A stretch of 64,000 nucleotides of DNA, taken from assembly GCA_031430645.1 (NCBI GenBank), contig JANPBY010000004.1, forward strand, positions 6,699 through 70,698. The letters run 5' to 3'. Shown one piece after another: positions 56,212-64,000 of the stretch. A program made the translations under genes and the position numbers. The notes beneath the pieces are model-generated. The model did no database searches and was not told where the DNA came from. It was given only the letters and a program-made list of their open reading frames with translations. Source of the stretch: JANPBY01 sp031430645. GTDB taxonomy: Bacteria > Actinomycetota > Actinomycetes > DATJPE01. Every line of letters starts with the position of its first letter. Position 1 is the stretch's first letter.

Positions 56212-57192
56212 GTGAGCACGCTCTTGGGCAACACCCTGATCTCCATTTTGTCCGAGATACCAGGCTCCAGCTCGCCCAGTCCGTCAGCATCGGCTGAAAC
56301 CACGGCACAAACGGTAGGCAGGGTCCTGTCGTGGCCGATCAAGGTCGCCGGCGTCATCATCGTCGCGGTCCTCGTGCGTTGGTTGATCTGCCGCATTCTC
56401 GACCGCACCATCGTGCACCTGGCCGACAACGCCCTCTCCCGGCGGCTCGCAACGACGAGCACCGCAGTCGGCGTGACTGACAGCGACGAGATGGCTGAGA
56501 GACTGCGTCAGCGTGCCCGCACGGTTGCCGGAATTCTCAAGAGCATCACGACCCTCGTCGTGTTCGGCATTGCTGCGGTCTCCGTGTTGGCCTCGCTGGG
56601 AGTGGACGTCGGGCCACTTCTCCTCAGCGCCGGCGTGGTCGGAATCGCGATCGGCTTCGGTGCCCAGAGCCTGGTCAAGGACTTCTTGACCGGGATCTTC
56701 ATGATCCTCGAGGACCAATACGCCGTCGGCGATTTCGTGGACACCGGTGAGGCCCTCGGCACGGTCGAGGAAGTAGGACTTCGGCTCACCCGCCTGCGCG
56801 ACGACCAGGGCGTGATCTGGTACGTACCGCACGGCTCGATCCAACGCATCGGCAACCGGAGCCAGGGTTTCGGGCTAGCCATCGTGGACATCCCGCTGGC
56901 GTACGGCGCTGACGTCGATGCGGCCGCGGACGCGATCCGAGCAGCTGTTGCCGAGCTCGCCGCGGACCCAGCCTGGGCTCCAGACATCCTTAGCGACCCC
57001 CCGACCGTCGCGGTCGAGTCAATGACGGCCACAGCCGTCAACTTGCAGGTGCGGCAACGCACCAAACCTTTGCGCAACCTTGCCGTCGGGCGCGCTTTGC
57101 GCGAGCGGGTGCTCACCGCGCTGGACGCCGCGGGCATCGCGCGCCCCGCCGTCGCCGGGCCTGGAGCCAGGGCATTCCCCGACGCCCCTTAG
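56212..57192 (+). CDS. MscS-type small-conductance mechanosensitive channel
   Basis: 326 residues. Three membrane spans, the third being the pore helix with Gly/Ala packing (VVGIAIGFGAQSLVKDFLTGIFMILEDQY), then the cytoplasmic beta-domain (GTVEEVGLRLTRLRDDQGVIWYVPHG). It releases solutes on hypo-osmotic stress. GTG at 56212 chosen; the open frame upstream overlaps the preceding gene. Confidence 0.92.
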   Translation: MSTLLGNTLISILSEIPGSSSPSPSASAETTAQTVGRVLSWPIKVAGVIIVAVLVRWLICRILDRTIVHLADNALSRRLATTSTAVGVTDSDEMAERLRQRARTVAGILKSITTLVVFGIAAVSVLASLGVDVGPLLLSAGVVGIAIGFGAQSLVKDFLTGIFMILEDQYAVGDFVDTGEALGTVEEVGLRLTRLRDDQGVIWYVPHGSIQRIGNRSQGFGLAIVDIPLAYGADVDAAADAIRAAVAELAADPAWAPDILSDPPTVAVESMTATAVNLQVRQRTKPLRNLAVGRALRERVLTALDAAGIARPAVAGPGARAFPDAP

Positions 57193-57247
57193 CCACGCGC
57201 CATGGGGTGGGGGTGCGGAGGTGAGTCGTCCGCGGGAGGATCAGTGG

Positions 57248-58780
57248 GTGACGCCCATCGCCGCGGAGCCCGGAATGCTGTGCCTGGTGACCGGGGCTAC
57301 TGGCTACGTCGGTGGCCGCCTGGTGCCGGAACTGCTCGCTGCCGGCTACCGAGTTCGCTGTTTGGTGCGCGCGGCCGAACGCCTCCGCGACCACCCGTGG
57401 GTAGATCAGGTCGAAGTCGTCGAGGGCGATGCGGGGAGCGCAAAAGACCTCGACCGAGCCCTCGCAGACGTCGACGTCGCCTACTACCTGATCCACGCGC
57501 TCGGGTCGGACTCCTTCGAGACCGAGGACCGCGACATGGCCCGCGGCTTTGGCGCCGCCGCCGAACGCGCGGGAGTGGGGCGCATGGTCTACCTCGGCGG
57601 CCTCAGCCCCACGGACGAGGCGCTGTCGCCACACCTGCGTTCGCGCGCGGAGGTTGGCGAGATCCTCCTCGCCTCGAGCGTGCCCACCGTGGTGCTCAAA
57701 GCCGCGGTGATCATCGGTTCCGGCTCGGCGTCCTTCGAGATGCTGCGCTATCTCACCGAACGTCTCCCCGTGATGGTCACGCCGCGGTGGGTCGCTAACC
57801 GCATCCAACCCATCGCCATCCGCGACGTGCTCCGCTACCTCGTGGGGTGCGCGGCGCTGCCGCCCGAGGTCGATCGTGGCTTCGACATCGGCGGCCCCGA
57901 CGTACTGACGTACGAGCAGATGATGCAGGCGTACGCCCTCGCGGCCGGGCTGAAGCGTCGGGTGATCATCCGGGTGCCGGTCCTGTCCCCCACGCTGTCC
58001 GCGCACTGGGTCGGAATCGTGACCCCCGTGCCTGGAGCCCTGGCCAAGCCTCTCGTGGAATCGCTCAAGCACGAGGTGTATTGCCGCGAGCACGACATCG
58101 CCGGCTGGATCCCCAATCCTCCTGAGGGTCTGCTTCCCCTAACCGACGCATTGCGACTCGCTCTCCAGCGGATCCGGGACGCCCGGGTCGACACGCGTTG
58201 GTCCTCCGCCTTGGTCCCGGGTGCGCCGAGCGACCCGCTGCCCACCGACCCGGACTGGGCAGGCGGGAGTCTCTACGAGGACAAACGCAGACGAGAGGTC
58301 GCGTCGACCCCTGCTGCCCTGTGGTCGGTCATCGAGGGCATCGGCGGCGAGAACGGGTGGTACTCGTTCCCCCTTGCCTGGGAGGTTCGCGGTCTCCTCG
58401 ACCGAGCCGTTGGAGGCGTCGGCCTGCGGCGGGGCCGGCGGGACCCCGAACACCTCTACGTGGGTGAGGCGTTGGACTTCTGGCGGGTCGAGGTGCGCAA
58501 GCCCGAGGAGCTCCTTAGGCTGCGCGCCGAGATGCGCATGCCCGGCCTCGCCTGGCTCGACCTAAGAGTCGAAGAGAGCCCCCACGGCACCACGGTCTAC
58601 GCCCAGCGCGCACTGTTCCACCCGCGCGGTCTCGCCGGACATCTCTACTGGTGGTCGGTGGCGCCCTTCCACGGCATCGTGTTCGGATCGATGGTGCGCA
58701 ACATCGCTCGCGCCGCCGAAGGGCGAGAAGGGCGAAGGACGTACGTCAGCGAGCAGACCTCTATGCCTTCGGCTTCATGA
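57248..58780 (+). CDS. NAD(P)-binding (NmrA/SDR-like) protein with C-terminal DUF2867 domain
   Basis: About 510 residues. N-terminal Rossmann motif LVTGATGYVGGRLVPELLAAG and VAYYLIHALGSDSFE of atypical SDRs; the C-terminal ~170 residues (ENGWYSFPLAWEVRGLLDRAVGG; EALDFWRVE) are DUF2867-like, a START/polyketide-cyclase-related fold. Cofactor binding is likely; substrate unknown. GTG at 57248 has GGGAGG eight bases upstream. It converges on DUF1501 with a 20-nt overlap of the 3' ends. Confidence 0.86.
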   Translation: MTPIAAEPGMLCLVTGATGYVGGRLVPELLAAGYRVRCLVRAAERLRDHPWVDQVEVVEGDAGSAKDLDRALADVDVAYYLIHALGSDSFETEDRDMARGFGAAAERAGVGRMVYLGGLSPTDEALSPHLRSRAEVGEILLASSVPTVVLKAAVIIGSGSASFEMLRYLTERLPVMVTPRWVANRIQPIAIRDVLRYLVGCAALPPEVDRGFDIGGPDVLTYEQMMQAYALAAGLKRRVIIRVPVLSPTLSAHWVGIVTPVPGALAKPLVESLKHEVYCREHDIAGWIPNPPEGLLPLTDALRLALQRIRDARVDTRWSSALVPGAPSDPLPTDPDWAGGSLYEDKRRREVASTPAALWSVIEGIGGENGWYSFPLAWEVRGLLDRAVGGVGLRRGRRDPEHLYVGEALDFWRVEVRKPEELLRLRAEMRMPGLAWLDLRVEESPHGTTVYAQRALFHPRGLAGHLYWWSVAPFHGIVFGSMVRNIARAAEGREGRRTYVSEQTSMPSAS

Positions 58781-60095
58781 GGTCGAGGGTCCCGCCCGGC
58801 AGACCGGGGAAAATCGACCCTAGGTCACCGGCAGACACCCGGCAGCGCTTGGACAGGATCTCCTTCAGCACGATCCGGTAGTCGGTCGTCACGTCGAGGT
58901 CGCCGTCGACGAGAGCACCATCGTCCAGCGTCGGCCAGGGACCGGACATCTTGACCGAGCCGCCCTTGACCCCGTTGCCGGCAAGCATGACGGCCGTGGC
59001 ATAGCCGTGGTCGAGGCCTTCGGAGGTGTTGTCCTCGGCCCGGCGCCCGAACTCGGTGAGAGTGACCACCGTGACGTCGTCCATCTTCGGCCCGAGGTCC
59101 TGCATGAAGGCGGCCAGCGCGGTCGTGAACTCCAGGAGATGGTCCGCAAACCAATACTCCCCCCCCGTTTGACCTGGGGGGCGGATCGGACCGAGATCCG
59201 TGTGCATGTCCCAGTTGCCGTAGTCGATACAGGCCACCTGCAGACCGACCCCGGCCTTGATCATCCGAGCAACATCACGCAGGGACCGAGCGAAGCCGCT
59301 GCCTGTGTCATAGACAGCCCCGTCGCCCGGCAGATAGTCGTTGGCGGTACCCATCCCTGCCACAGTCTGAATGGCGTCGAGGGTCGTATACGTCGGCTGC
59401 TTCAGCGACGTCGGGGAGGTGTCGTGCAAGGATCGCAGCGCCGCATCCCAACGCAGGCGATCAGCGGTGGATGATGCACCGTCCAAGCGGAATCTGTCGA
59501 GGTTGTCCATGGTTAGTTCGGGGTTTGGGCCGAGCAGACTGTCGGGCGGGAGCGTGTCGCCGACCTGGACCGCCTGGAAGGACGAGCCGAGTCCGTTGAT
59601 CCCGATCACGCGGTCCAGCCAACCTGAACGAGCCGAGGTTCCCGGAGCGGCCCGCTCCATCTCGGCCTGCGCCTCGAAGTGGGACCGGTCCGGTGCCCAC
59701 AGCCCGCAGGCGTGGACGACCCCGAAACTTCCTGAGTCCCAATAGGGCTTGAGTGGCGCGAAGGAAGGGTGCAGCCCGAAGTATCCGTCCGTGGTGCCGT
59801 CGAGAAGCTGGGCCTGCGGCACGGCGGTGTTGTGGCTGCGCAACCCGAGATAGGCCGGGTCGCCGTAGGGGACCACGGCTGACAGCCCGTCAAACCCACC
59901 ACGCATCGACAAGACCACGACGGTGTCGCCGGTGTAGTCGGGCGCGGCCAACGCCACCTGCGTCGAGAGCAAAGGCGAGGCCACGCCCGCTGCGCCAACG
60001 ATGCCGGCGCTGCGCAGCAGGGTCCGGCGTGACAACGTGGCGCGCTCGTGGTCGGGGCAACCGCACCCGGGGTCCTGGACCGTTCGTGGAGTCAT
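58761..60095 (-). CDS. DUF1501 protein, Tat-exported
   Basis: 444 residues. A twin-arginine signal (TLSRRTLLRSAGIVGAAGV) follows a short Cys-containing N-terminus (CGCPDHE). The body has DUF1501 hallmarks (VVVLSMRGGFDGLSAVVPYGD; VTLTEFGRRAEDN; DHGYATAVMLAG), which belong to the alkaline-phosphatase/sulfatase superfamily. It is encoded 6 nt after its regular partner, DUF1800. The pair is exported and of unknown function. Confidence 0.92.
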   Translation of the reverse strand: MTPRTVQDPGCGCPDHERATLSRRTLLRSAGIVGAAGVASPLLSTQVALAAPDYTGDTVVVLSMRGGFDGLSAVVPYGDPAYLGLRSHNTAVPQAQLLDGTTDGYFGLHPSFAPLKPYWDSGSFGVVHACGLWAPDRSHFEAQAEMERAAPGTSARSGWLDRVIGINGLGSSFQAVQVGDTLPPDSLLGPNPELTMDNLDRFRLDGASSTADRLRWDAALRSLHDTSPTSLKQPTYTTLDAIQTVAGMGTANDYLPGDGAVYDTGSGFARSLRDVARMIKAGVGLQVACIDYGNWDMHTDLGPIRPPGQTGGEYWFADHLLEFTTALAAFMQDLGPKMDDVTVVTLTEFGRRAEDNTSEGLDHGYATAVMLAGNGVKGGSVKMSGPWPTLDDGALVDGDLDVTTDYRIVLKEILSKRCRVSAGDLGSIFPGLPGGTLDLMKPKA

Positions 60096-60101
60096 GTCAG
60101 G

Positions 60102-61811
60102 TCACCGCAACGCGTGGTAGGGGCTATTGAGGATGAGTGCGACGAGGTCGCCGAACTGCCAGCGCACTGCGCCATCGGTCTCCTTGGGCACGGTCGAGGC
60201 TGTCTTGGCGAGGAACGTCAAGGCCGCGTCCCTGTGCTCTGGGCGCATCGGCTGCTGGAGGAGCCGACGAGCGAGCACGTCCACGAGTTCGCCGTACGTC
60301 GCTGGCAGCGGCTGCGGCAGCAACGCACGGCACAGCGCCACGTCATTCGCCGTGAGTCCGGCGATCGTCGGCTTTGCCGGCCAAGTGAAACCGTTGTCCG
60401 ACGCGCTGGGCCAATACCCGTAGGCGTGGGATCGATGGTTGTTCCAGCGACCCAGCATGCCGTTGGCCGACTGCCAGTCCTTGGCAGTGTCGGGATAACC
60501 GTTGGGCGGGCCCCAGTTCAGCGGCGCGTTGCCAAGGTCTCGACTCTGGTAGTAGACGGCTTCGAGGCCTCGGAAGTAGCTGTCGCCGTCGGCCGGGAAG
60601 TCCGGCTTGGTGCTCGGCTTGACGTCGATGGCGCGCAGTCCGGCGATCAGGTCCTCGTAGGGGCGCCGCACCTTCATACCTGAGGAGTAGCGGAACTCCC
60701 TCGACGTGAACAGCGCACGGAGCATGGGAACGATCGCCGTATCGTTGGCCTGATAGACGTCAGCCAGCCGCGAGGTCAAAGACGACGGTGGCTCGTCGGC
60801 CACGAAGTGCTGTCCGAGCTTGTAGGCGATCCGCTCGGCAGTCTTGCGGTGCCTCGCCAGGTAGTTGACGTAGGCGTCGATGTGGGTCAGGCCCTGACCT
60901 GCGCTGTGGCTGGACCAGGAGTAGCCGAGCACCTTGCCCGCAGTGGCGTCGTGAATGCTCGCATCAAATCTGAAGTCCTGCCGCGTCCAGCTCGGGTTGG
61001 AGTTGCTGTAGGGAGGGTTCGGGTTGAACGTGGTGAGGCCGGTGAGCAACCGGGCGGCTGCATAGATGTCCGCTTCGTCGTAGCCACCCTCAACACCGAC
61101 GCTGTGCAGCTCGAGCAGCTCACGGGCGTAGTTCTCGTTGGGGGCGTACTTGTTGGACTCGGCCTGGTTGAGGTACTGCAGCATGGCAGGGTGCTTGGCG
61201 GATGCCAGCAACATGTTCTTGTAGGAACCGAACGTGTGCGGCCGGATCACGTCGCGGTCGTAGCGATGCCGGTTGTCCCAGCCGTCACCGGGACAGGTCA
61301 CGTTGAGGTGGTTGGACCAGAAGTCCACCATCACCTCGAAGAGCTGACGCTTGCTCCACAGAGCCCGGCCGATCGTTGAATACAGCAGGTCCTGCATGAC
61401 CTCCCAGCTGAAGTTGTCCAGCTTGAGCGGGTCGTTGTCAGGCCGGTTCTCGGCGTCCCAGACCGTCCTGATCGACCACTTCAGGCGCGGGAAGTGCGCG
61501 AGCATCGCATCGGCTGTGGTGTCCGTGATCGAGCTGGGCGCGAGCTGCTCCTCCAGCCAGCCGCGCGGTCCGAGCGCCTTCGCATGGGACACCAGCGAGG
61601 GCGTCAGCCCGTACGTCGTCCGTCGGAGCAGGTGCAGCGTGCTGTCGCCGCCGAGCAGGCGGGGTGACGCCGGGGCGACTCCGACCGCCTGGAGGGTGAC
61701 CGCGCCCGGCGCGGCCGAGGCTGAGGGGGCCAGAGTGGTCGAGGTTGCCAACGCTGCGGTGCCAGCGGCGGCGACGCCGAGAACGCTCCGGCGCGAGAGG
61801 TTCGCCGTCAC
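60102..61811 (-). CDS. DUF1800 protein, Tat-exported
   Basis: 569 residues. Tat signal NLSRRSVLGVAAAGTAALATS at the N-terminus, then DUF1800 motifs (LHLLRRTTYGLTPSLVSHAKAL; FWSNHLNVTCPGDGWDNR; NENYARELLELHSVGVEGGY; RRPYEDLIAGLRA). It is paired with DUF1501 in many bacteria; the two are inferred to work together outside the membrane. GTG start at 61811, 70 nt from the divergent haemoglobin gene. Confidence 0.92.
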   Translation of the reverse strand: MTANLSRRSVLGVAAAGTAALATSTTLAPSASAAPGAVTLQAVGVAPASPRLLGGDSTLHLLRRTTYGLTPSLVSHAKALGPRGWLEEQLAPSSITDTTADAMLAHFPRLKWSIRTVWDAENRPDNDPLKLDNFSWEVMQDLLYSTIGRALWSKRQLFEVMVDFWSNHLNVTCPGDGWDNRHRYDRDVIRPHTFGSYKNMLLASAKHPAMLQYLNQAESNKYAPNENYARELLELHSVGVEGGYDEADIYAAARLLTGLTTFNPNPPYSNSNPSWTRQDFRFDASIHDATAGKVLGYSWSSHSAGQGLTHIDAYVNYLARHRKTAERIAYKLGQHFVADEPPSSLTSRLADVYQANDTAIVPMLRALFTSREFRYSSGMKVRRPYEDLIAGLRAIDVKPSTKPDFPADGDSYFRGLEAVYYQSRDLGNAPLNWGPPNGYPDTAKDWQSANGMLGRWNNHRSHAYGYWPSASDNGFTWPAKPTIAGLTANDVALCRALLPQPLPATYGELVDVLARRLLQQPMRPEHRDAALTFLAKTASTVPKETDGAVRWQFGDLVALILNSPYHALR

Positions 61812-61881
61812 CTAGAACTCGTCGTCCCCCCAGCCCCCTGCTTCGATGCTCCATCTAGGTGACCCTGAGAGAATCTGCAGC

Positions 61882-62313
61882 ATGACCGAGGCACCGCAGG
61901 ACCCCGAGGGCGCGCTGACCCCGTACGAGTTGATGGGCGGAGCGGACACGTTTCGGCGCCTCGTGCACCACTTCTACGTCGGGGTCGCCGCCGATCCGCT
62001 GCTGCGACCGCTCTATCCCGAGGCCGACCTGGGTCCGGCCGAGGACCGGCTTCGGATGTTCCTCGAGCAGTACTGGGGTGGGCCGAAGACGTACTCCGAA
62101 CAACGCGGCCACCCCCGGCTTCGGATGCGACACGCGCCTTACCGCATCGGACCGGCGGAGCGCGATGCGTGGCTGGGTCACATGTTCGCGGCCGTCGAGG
62201 AACTCGGCCTCGATCCCGAGCCACGTGCGATGCTCTGGGACTACCTCACCTACGCCGCTGAATCCATGATCAACACCTTCGATGACGAGACCCCGGGAGC
62301 GCGAGTTGGCTGA
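61882..62313 (+). CDS. glbO: Group II truncated haemoglobin (trHbO)
   Basis: 143 residues. B10 tyrosine in LVHHFYVGVAADP, the group II segment LEQYWGGPKTYSEQRGHPRLRMRH and the proximal F8 histidine in RMRHAPYRI are present. Binds O2 or NO via haem. The neighbouring alpha-glucosidase gene downstream repeats the glbO-aglA arrangement I remember from mycobacteria. ATG 61882 chosen over 61846. Confidence 0.94.
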   Translation: MTEAPQDPEGALTPYELMGGADTFRRLVHHFYVGVAADPLLRPLYPEADLGPAEDRLRMFLEQYWGGPKTYSEQRGHPRLRMRHAPYRIGPAERDAWLGHMFAAVEELGLDPEPRAMLWDYLTYAAESMINTFDDETPGARVG

Positions 62314-63907
62314 GTGGTGGCGCGACGCCGTCGTCTATCAGGTCTATGTCCGGTCCTTCGCCGACTCTGACGGCGACGGAATCGGCGATCTGCCTGGGGT
62401 GCGCTCGAGACTCACCTATCTGCGCGACCTCGGGGTCGATGCGATCTGGTTGACGCCGTTCTACACCTCGCCGATGGCCGACGGCGGGTACGACGTCGCG
62501 GACTACCGCGACGTAGACCCACAGTTTGGAACGTTGGCCGACTTCGACGCCCTGGTCGCCGAGGCCCATGATCTCGGGCTGCGCGTGATCGTCGACATCG
62601 TGCCCAACCACTGCAGCGACCAGCACGTCTGGTTCCGTGCAGCAGTGGCCGGCAGCCCCGGGAGTCCGGAGCGAGCTCGCTTCCACTTCCGCCCCGTCGA
62701 CCCGGAACGCCCCGACACGCCGCCGAACGACTGGCCCGGAGCCTTTGGAGGGGCGGCGTGGAGCCGCGTCACCGAGGCAGACGGGTCCCGCGGAGAGTGG
62801 TACCTCCACATCTTCACCCCCGAGCAACCGGACTTCGACTGGGATCACCCGGAGGTTGTGGCTGAGTTCGAGAGCGTTCTGCGGTTCTGGCTGGACCGCG
62901 GCGTCGACGGCTTCCGGATCGATGTCGCCCACGGTCTGGTCAAAGAAGCCGGCTTGCCCTCCCTCGGCGGCGACCTGCTACGGCAGCATCTGCTGAACAA
63001 CCTCGACCCCGAGCTGCGCACCCCCATGTTCGACCAGCCGGGCATTCACGAGATCTATCAGGGCTGGCGAGCAATCCTCGACTCCTACCCTGGCGAGCGG
63101 ATGACGGTCGGCGAGGTTTGGCTCGGGAACCCCGCCGCTCTCGCTCGCTACCTGCGGCCGGATGAATTGAACCAGGCCTTCAACTTCCGCTGGATCTTCG
63201 CACCATGGGACCCCGCGGTCGTCCGTGACGTGGCCACGGTGTCCTTGCACGACGCGCAAGCTGTCGGGGCCCCGGCCACCTGGGTGCTCGCCAACCACGA
63301 TGTCTATCGCCCGGTCACACGCTACGGCGACGGCCCGATCGGGTTGGCGCGTGCCAAGGCGATGGCGCTGTTCATGCATGGTCTTCCCGGTTCCTCCTAC
63401 ATCTATCAGGGCGAGGAACTTGGGCTCCCAGAGGTCCTCGACCTTCCCGATGAGTCGTTGCATGACCCCACCTGGGAGCGGTCAGGTCACACCGTGAGAG
63501 GGCGTGATGGGTGCCGAGTGCCCATCCCTTGGTCGAGAAGTGCGAAGCCATACGGCTTCGGCCCCTCTGGCTCGACCCCATGGTTGCCACAACCTGCTGC
63601 CTGGGGAGAGCTCTCAGTGGAGGTTCAGAACGAGGCCGAGGGTTCCACGTTGTCGATGTTTCGCAAGGCACTGCGGCTGCGCCGTACGGCCATCCCGTCG
63701 GGGAATGTCATCACCTGGGTCGAGGGACTTCCTCGGGAGGTCCTCGGCTACCGTCGTGGCGCCTTCCTCTGCGTGATCAACTTCGGCACCGCCCCCATCG
63801 ACCTGGCTGCCGACGTCCTCTCGGGCGCCGAGCTGCTCCTAGCCAGCGACCCGGCATATGCCTCCGGCCCCCTCCCAGCCTCAGCCGCCGCCTGGTTCCA
63901 CACCTGA
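62282..63907 (+). CDS. GH13 alpha-glucosidase / alpha-amylase family enzyme
   Basis: 541 residues. (beta/alpha)8 barrel with GH13 regions: IVDIVPNHCSD, nucleophile Asp in GFRIDVAHGL, acid/base Glu in TVGEVWLG, and VLANHDVYRPV. The sequence fits oligo-1,6/alpha-1,4-glucosidases (aglA-like). It splits glucose from maltooligosaccharides, complementing MalQ. The ATG at 62282 overlaps glbO by 32 nt; a TTG at 62306 has GGGAG at good distance and may be the true start, giving an 8-nt overlap. Confidence 0.92.
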   Translation: MTRPRERELAEWWRDAVVYQVYVRSFADSDGDGIGDLPGVRSRLTYLRDLGVDAIWLTPFYTSPMADGGYDVADYRDVDPQFGTLADFDALVAEAHDLGLRVIVDIVPNHCSDQHVWFRAAVAGSPGSPERARFHFRPVDPERPDTPPNDWPGAFGGAAWSRVTEADGSRGEWYLHIFTPEQPDFDWDHPEVVAEFESVLRFWLDRGVDGFRIDVAHGLVKEAGLPSLGGDLLRQHLLNNLDPELRTPMFDQPGIHEIYQGWRAILDSYPGERMTVGEVWLGNPAALARYLRPDELNQAFNFRWIFAPWDPAVVRDVATVSLHDAQAVGAPATWVLANHDVYRPVTRYGDGPIGLARAKAMALFMHGLPGSSYIYQGEELGLPEVLDLPDESLHDPTWERSGHTVRGRDGCRVPIPWSRSAKPYGFGPSGSTPWLPQPAAWGELSVEVQNEAEGSTLSMFRKALRLRRTAIPSGNVITWVEGLPREVLGYRRGAFLCVINFGTAPIDLAADVLSGAELLLASDPAYASGPLPASAAAWFHT

Positions 63908-64000
63908 CCCCCCGCTGTGTGTGGCGTTTTGTTAGGGGCCCGCGGGGGGGGGCGGTCGGAAAGTGCCACGCAGCGGGGGGGGGAGGGGGCGGGGGGGTGG
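63908..64000. other. G-rich window end with imperfect inverted repeat
   Basis: CCCCCCGCTGTGTGTGG near 63910 faces CCACGCAGCGGGGGG near 63968, an imperfect hairpin that could terminate the GH13 transcript. The last ~60 bases contain runs of 7-10 G and no coding sequence. Long G runs of this kind also arise as sequencing errors at contig ends, so the bases may not be reliable. Confidence 0.45.

Overview
The window is high-GC DNA from an actinobacterium. Codon use, a mycobacterial-type order of core genes, MreBCD with PBP2/RodA, paired ClpP1/ClpP2 and a DUF4233-folC-valS block point to Propionibacteriales, probably Nocardioidaceae. This is inference from protein style and gene order; no 16S gene is present. 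From memory, the backbone ndk, DUF4233, folC, valS ... clpX, clpP2, clpP1, tig ... pepN, DUF5130, HNH ... glbO, alpha-glucosidase follows Mycobacterium tuberculosis Rv2445c to Rv2471, with extra genes inserted.

Layout. 1-9.9 kb: a B12-binding radical SAM gene, a frameshifted AbiEi/DUF559-type gene bracketed by two matching 60-bp hairpins, then the cell-elongation operon mreB-mreC-mreD-mrdA-rodA (minus strand) and ndk. 10-16.9 kb: an ABC-2 exporter (two permeases and an ATPase) placed between ndk and DUF4233-folC, with valS divergent. 17-18.5 kb: two tandem paralogous single-span membrane proteins of unknown function that share a cytoplasmic motif. 18.5-23.3 kb: the proteostasis locus tig, an extraordinarily acidic small protein, clpP1, clpP2, clpX. 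Divergent tRNA-Pro(TGG) and tRNA-Gly(TCC) follow. 23.5-47 kb is accessory or metabolic: a decayed VOC gene, TetR and alpha/beta hydrolase, arylsulfatase, class III aminotransferase, ferritin, MMPL and MFS exporters, a complete oleA-oleBC-oleD long-chain olefin/beta-lactone cluster, a Tat-lipoprotein intradiol dioxygenase, a methylcrotonyl-CoA-type carboxylase pair, a SpoIIE-type phosphatase and an Eis-like acetyltransferase. 47-64 kb: pepN, DUF5130, malQ, HNH nuclease, S9 peptidase, an MscS channel, an SDR/DUF2867 protein, a secreted DUF1501/DUF1800 pair, truncated haemoglobin and a GH13 alpha-glucosidase. The last ~60 bases are G-rich and may be a contig-end artefact.

The most unusual non-coding signal is a palindromic element present twice (20012-20111 and 44454-44588). 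A 58-bp core is almost identical in the two copies (55/58) and can form nested stems, while the flanking arms differ between copies yet are perfectly self-complementary within each. Both copies lie 24-26 nt downstream of a minus-strand stop codon. A second hairpin family (2131-2190 and 3240-3299; 15-bp arms, 30-nt loops) brackets the AbiEi/DUF559-type gene and shows a compensatory base-pair change. Neither family is one I recognise. No CRISPR array, rRNA gene, insertion sequence or phage gene was seen.
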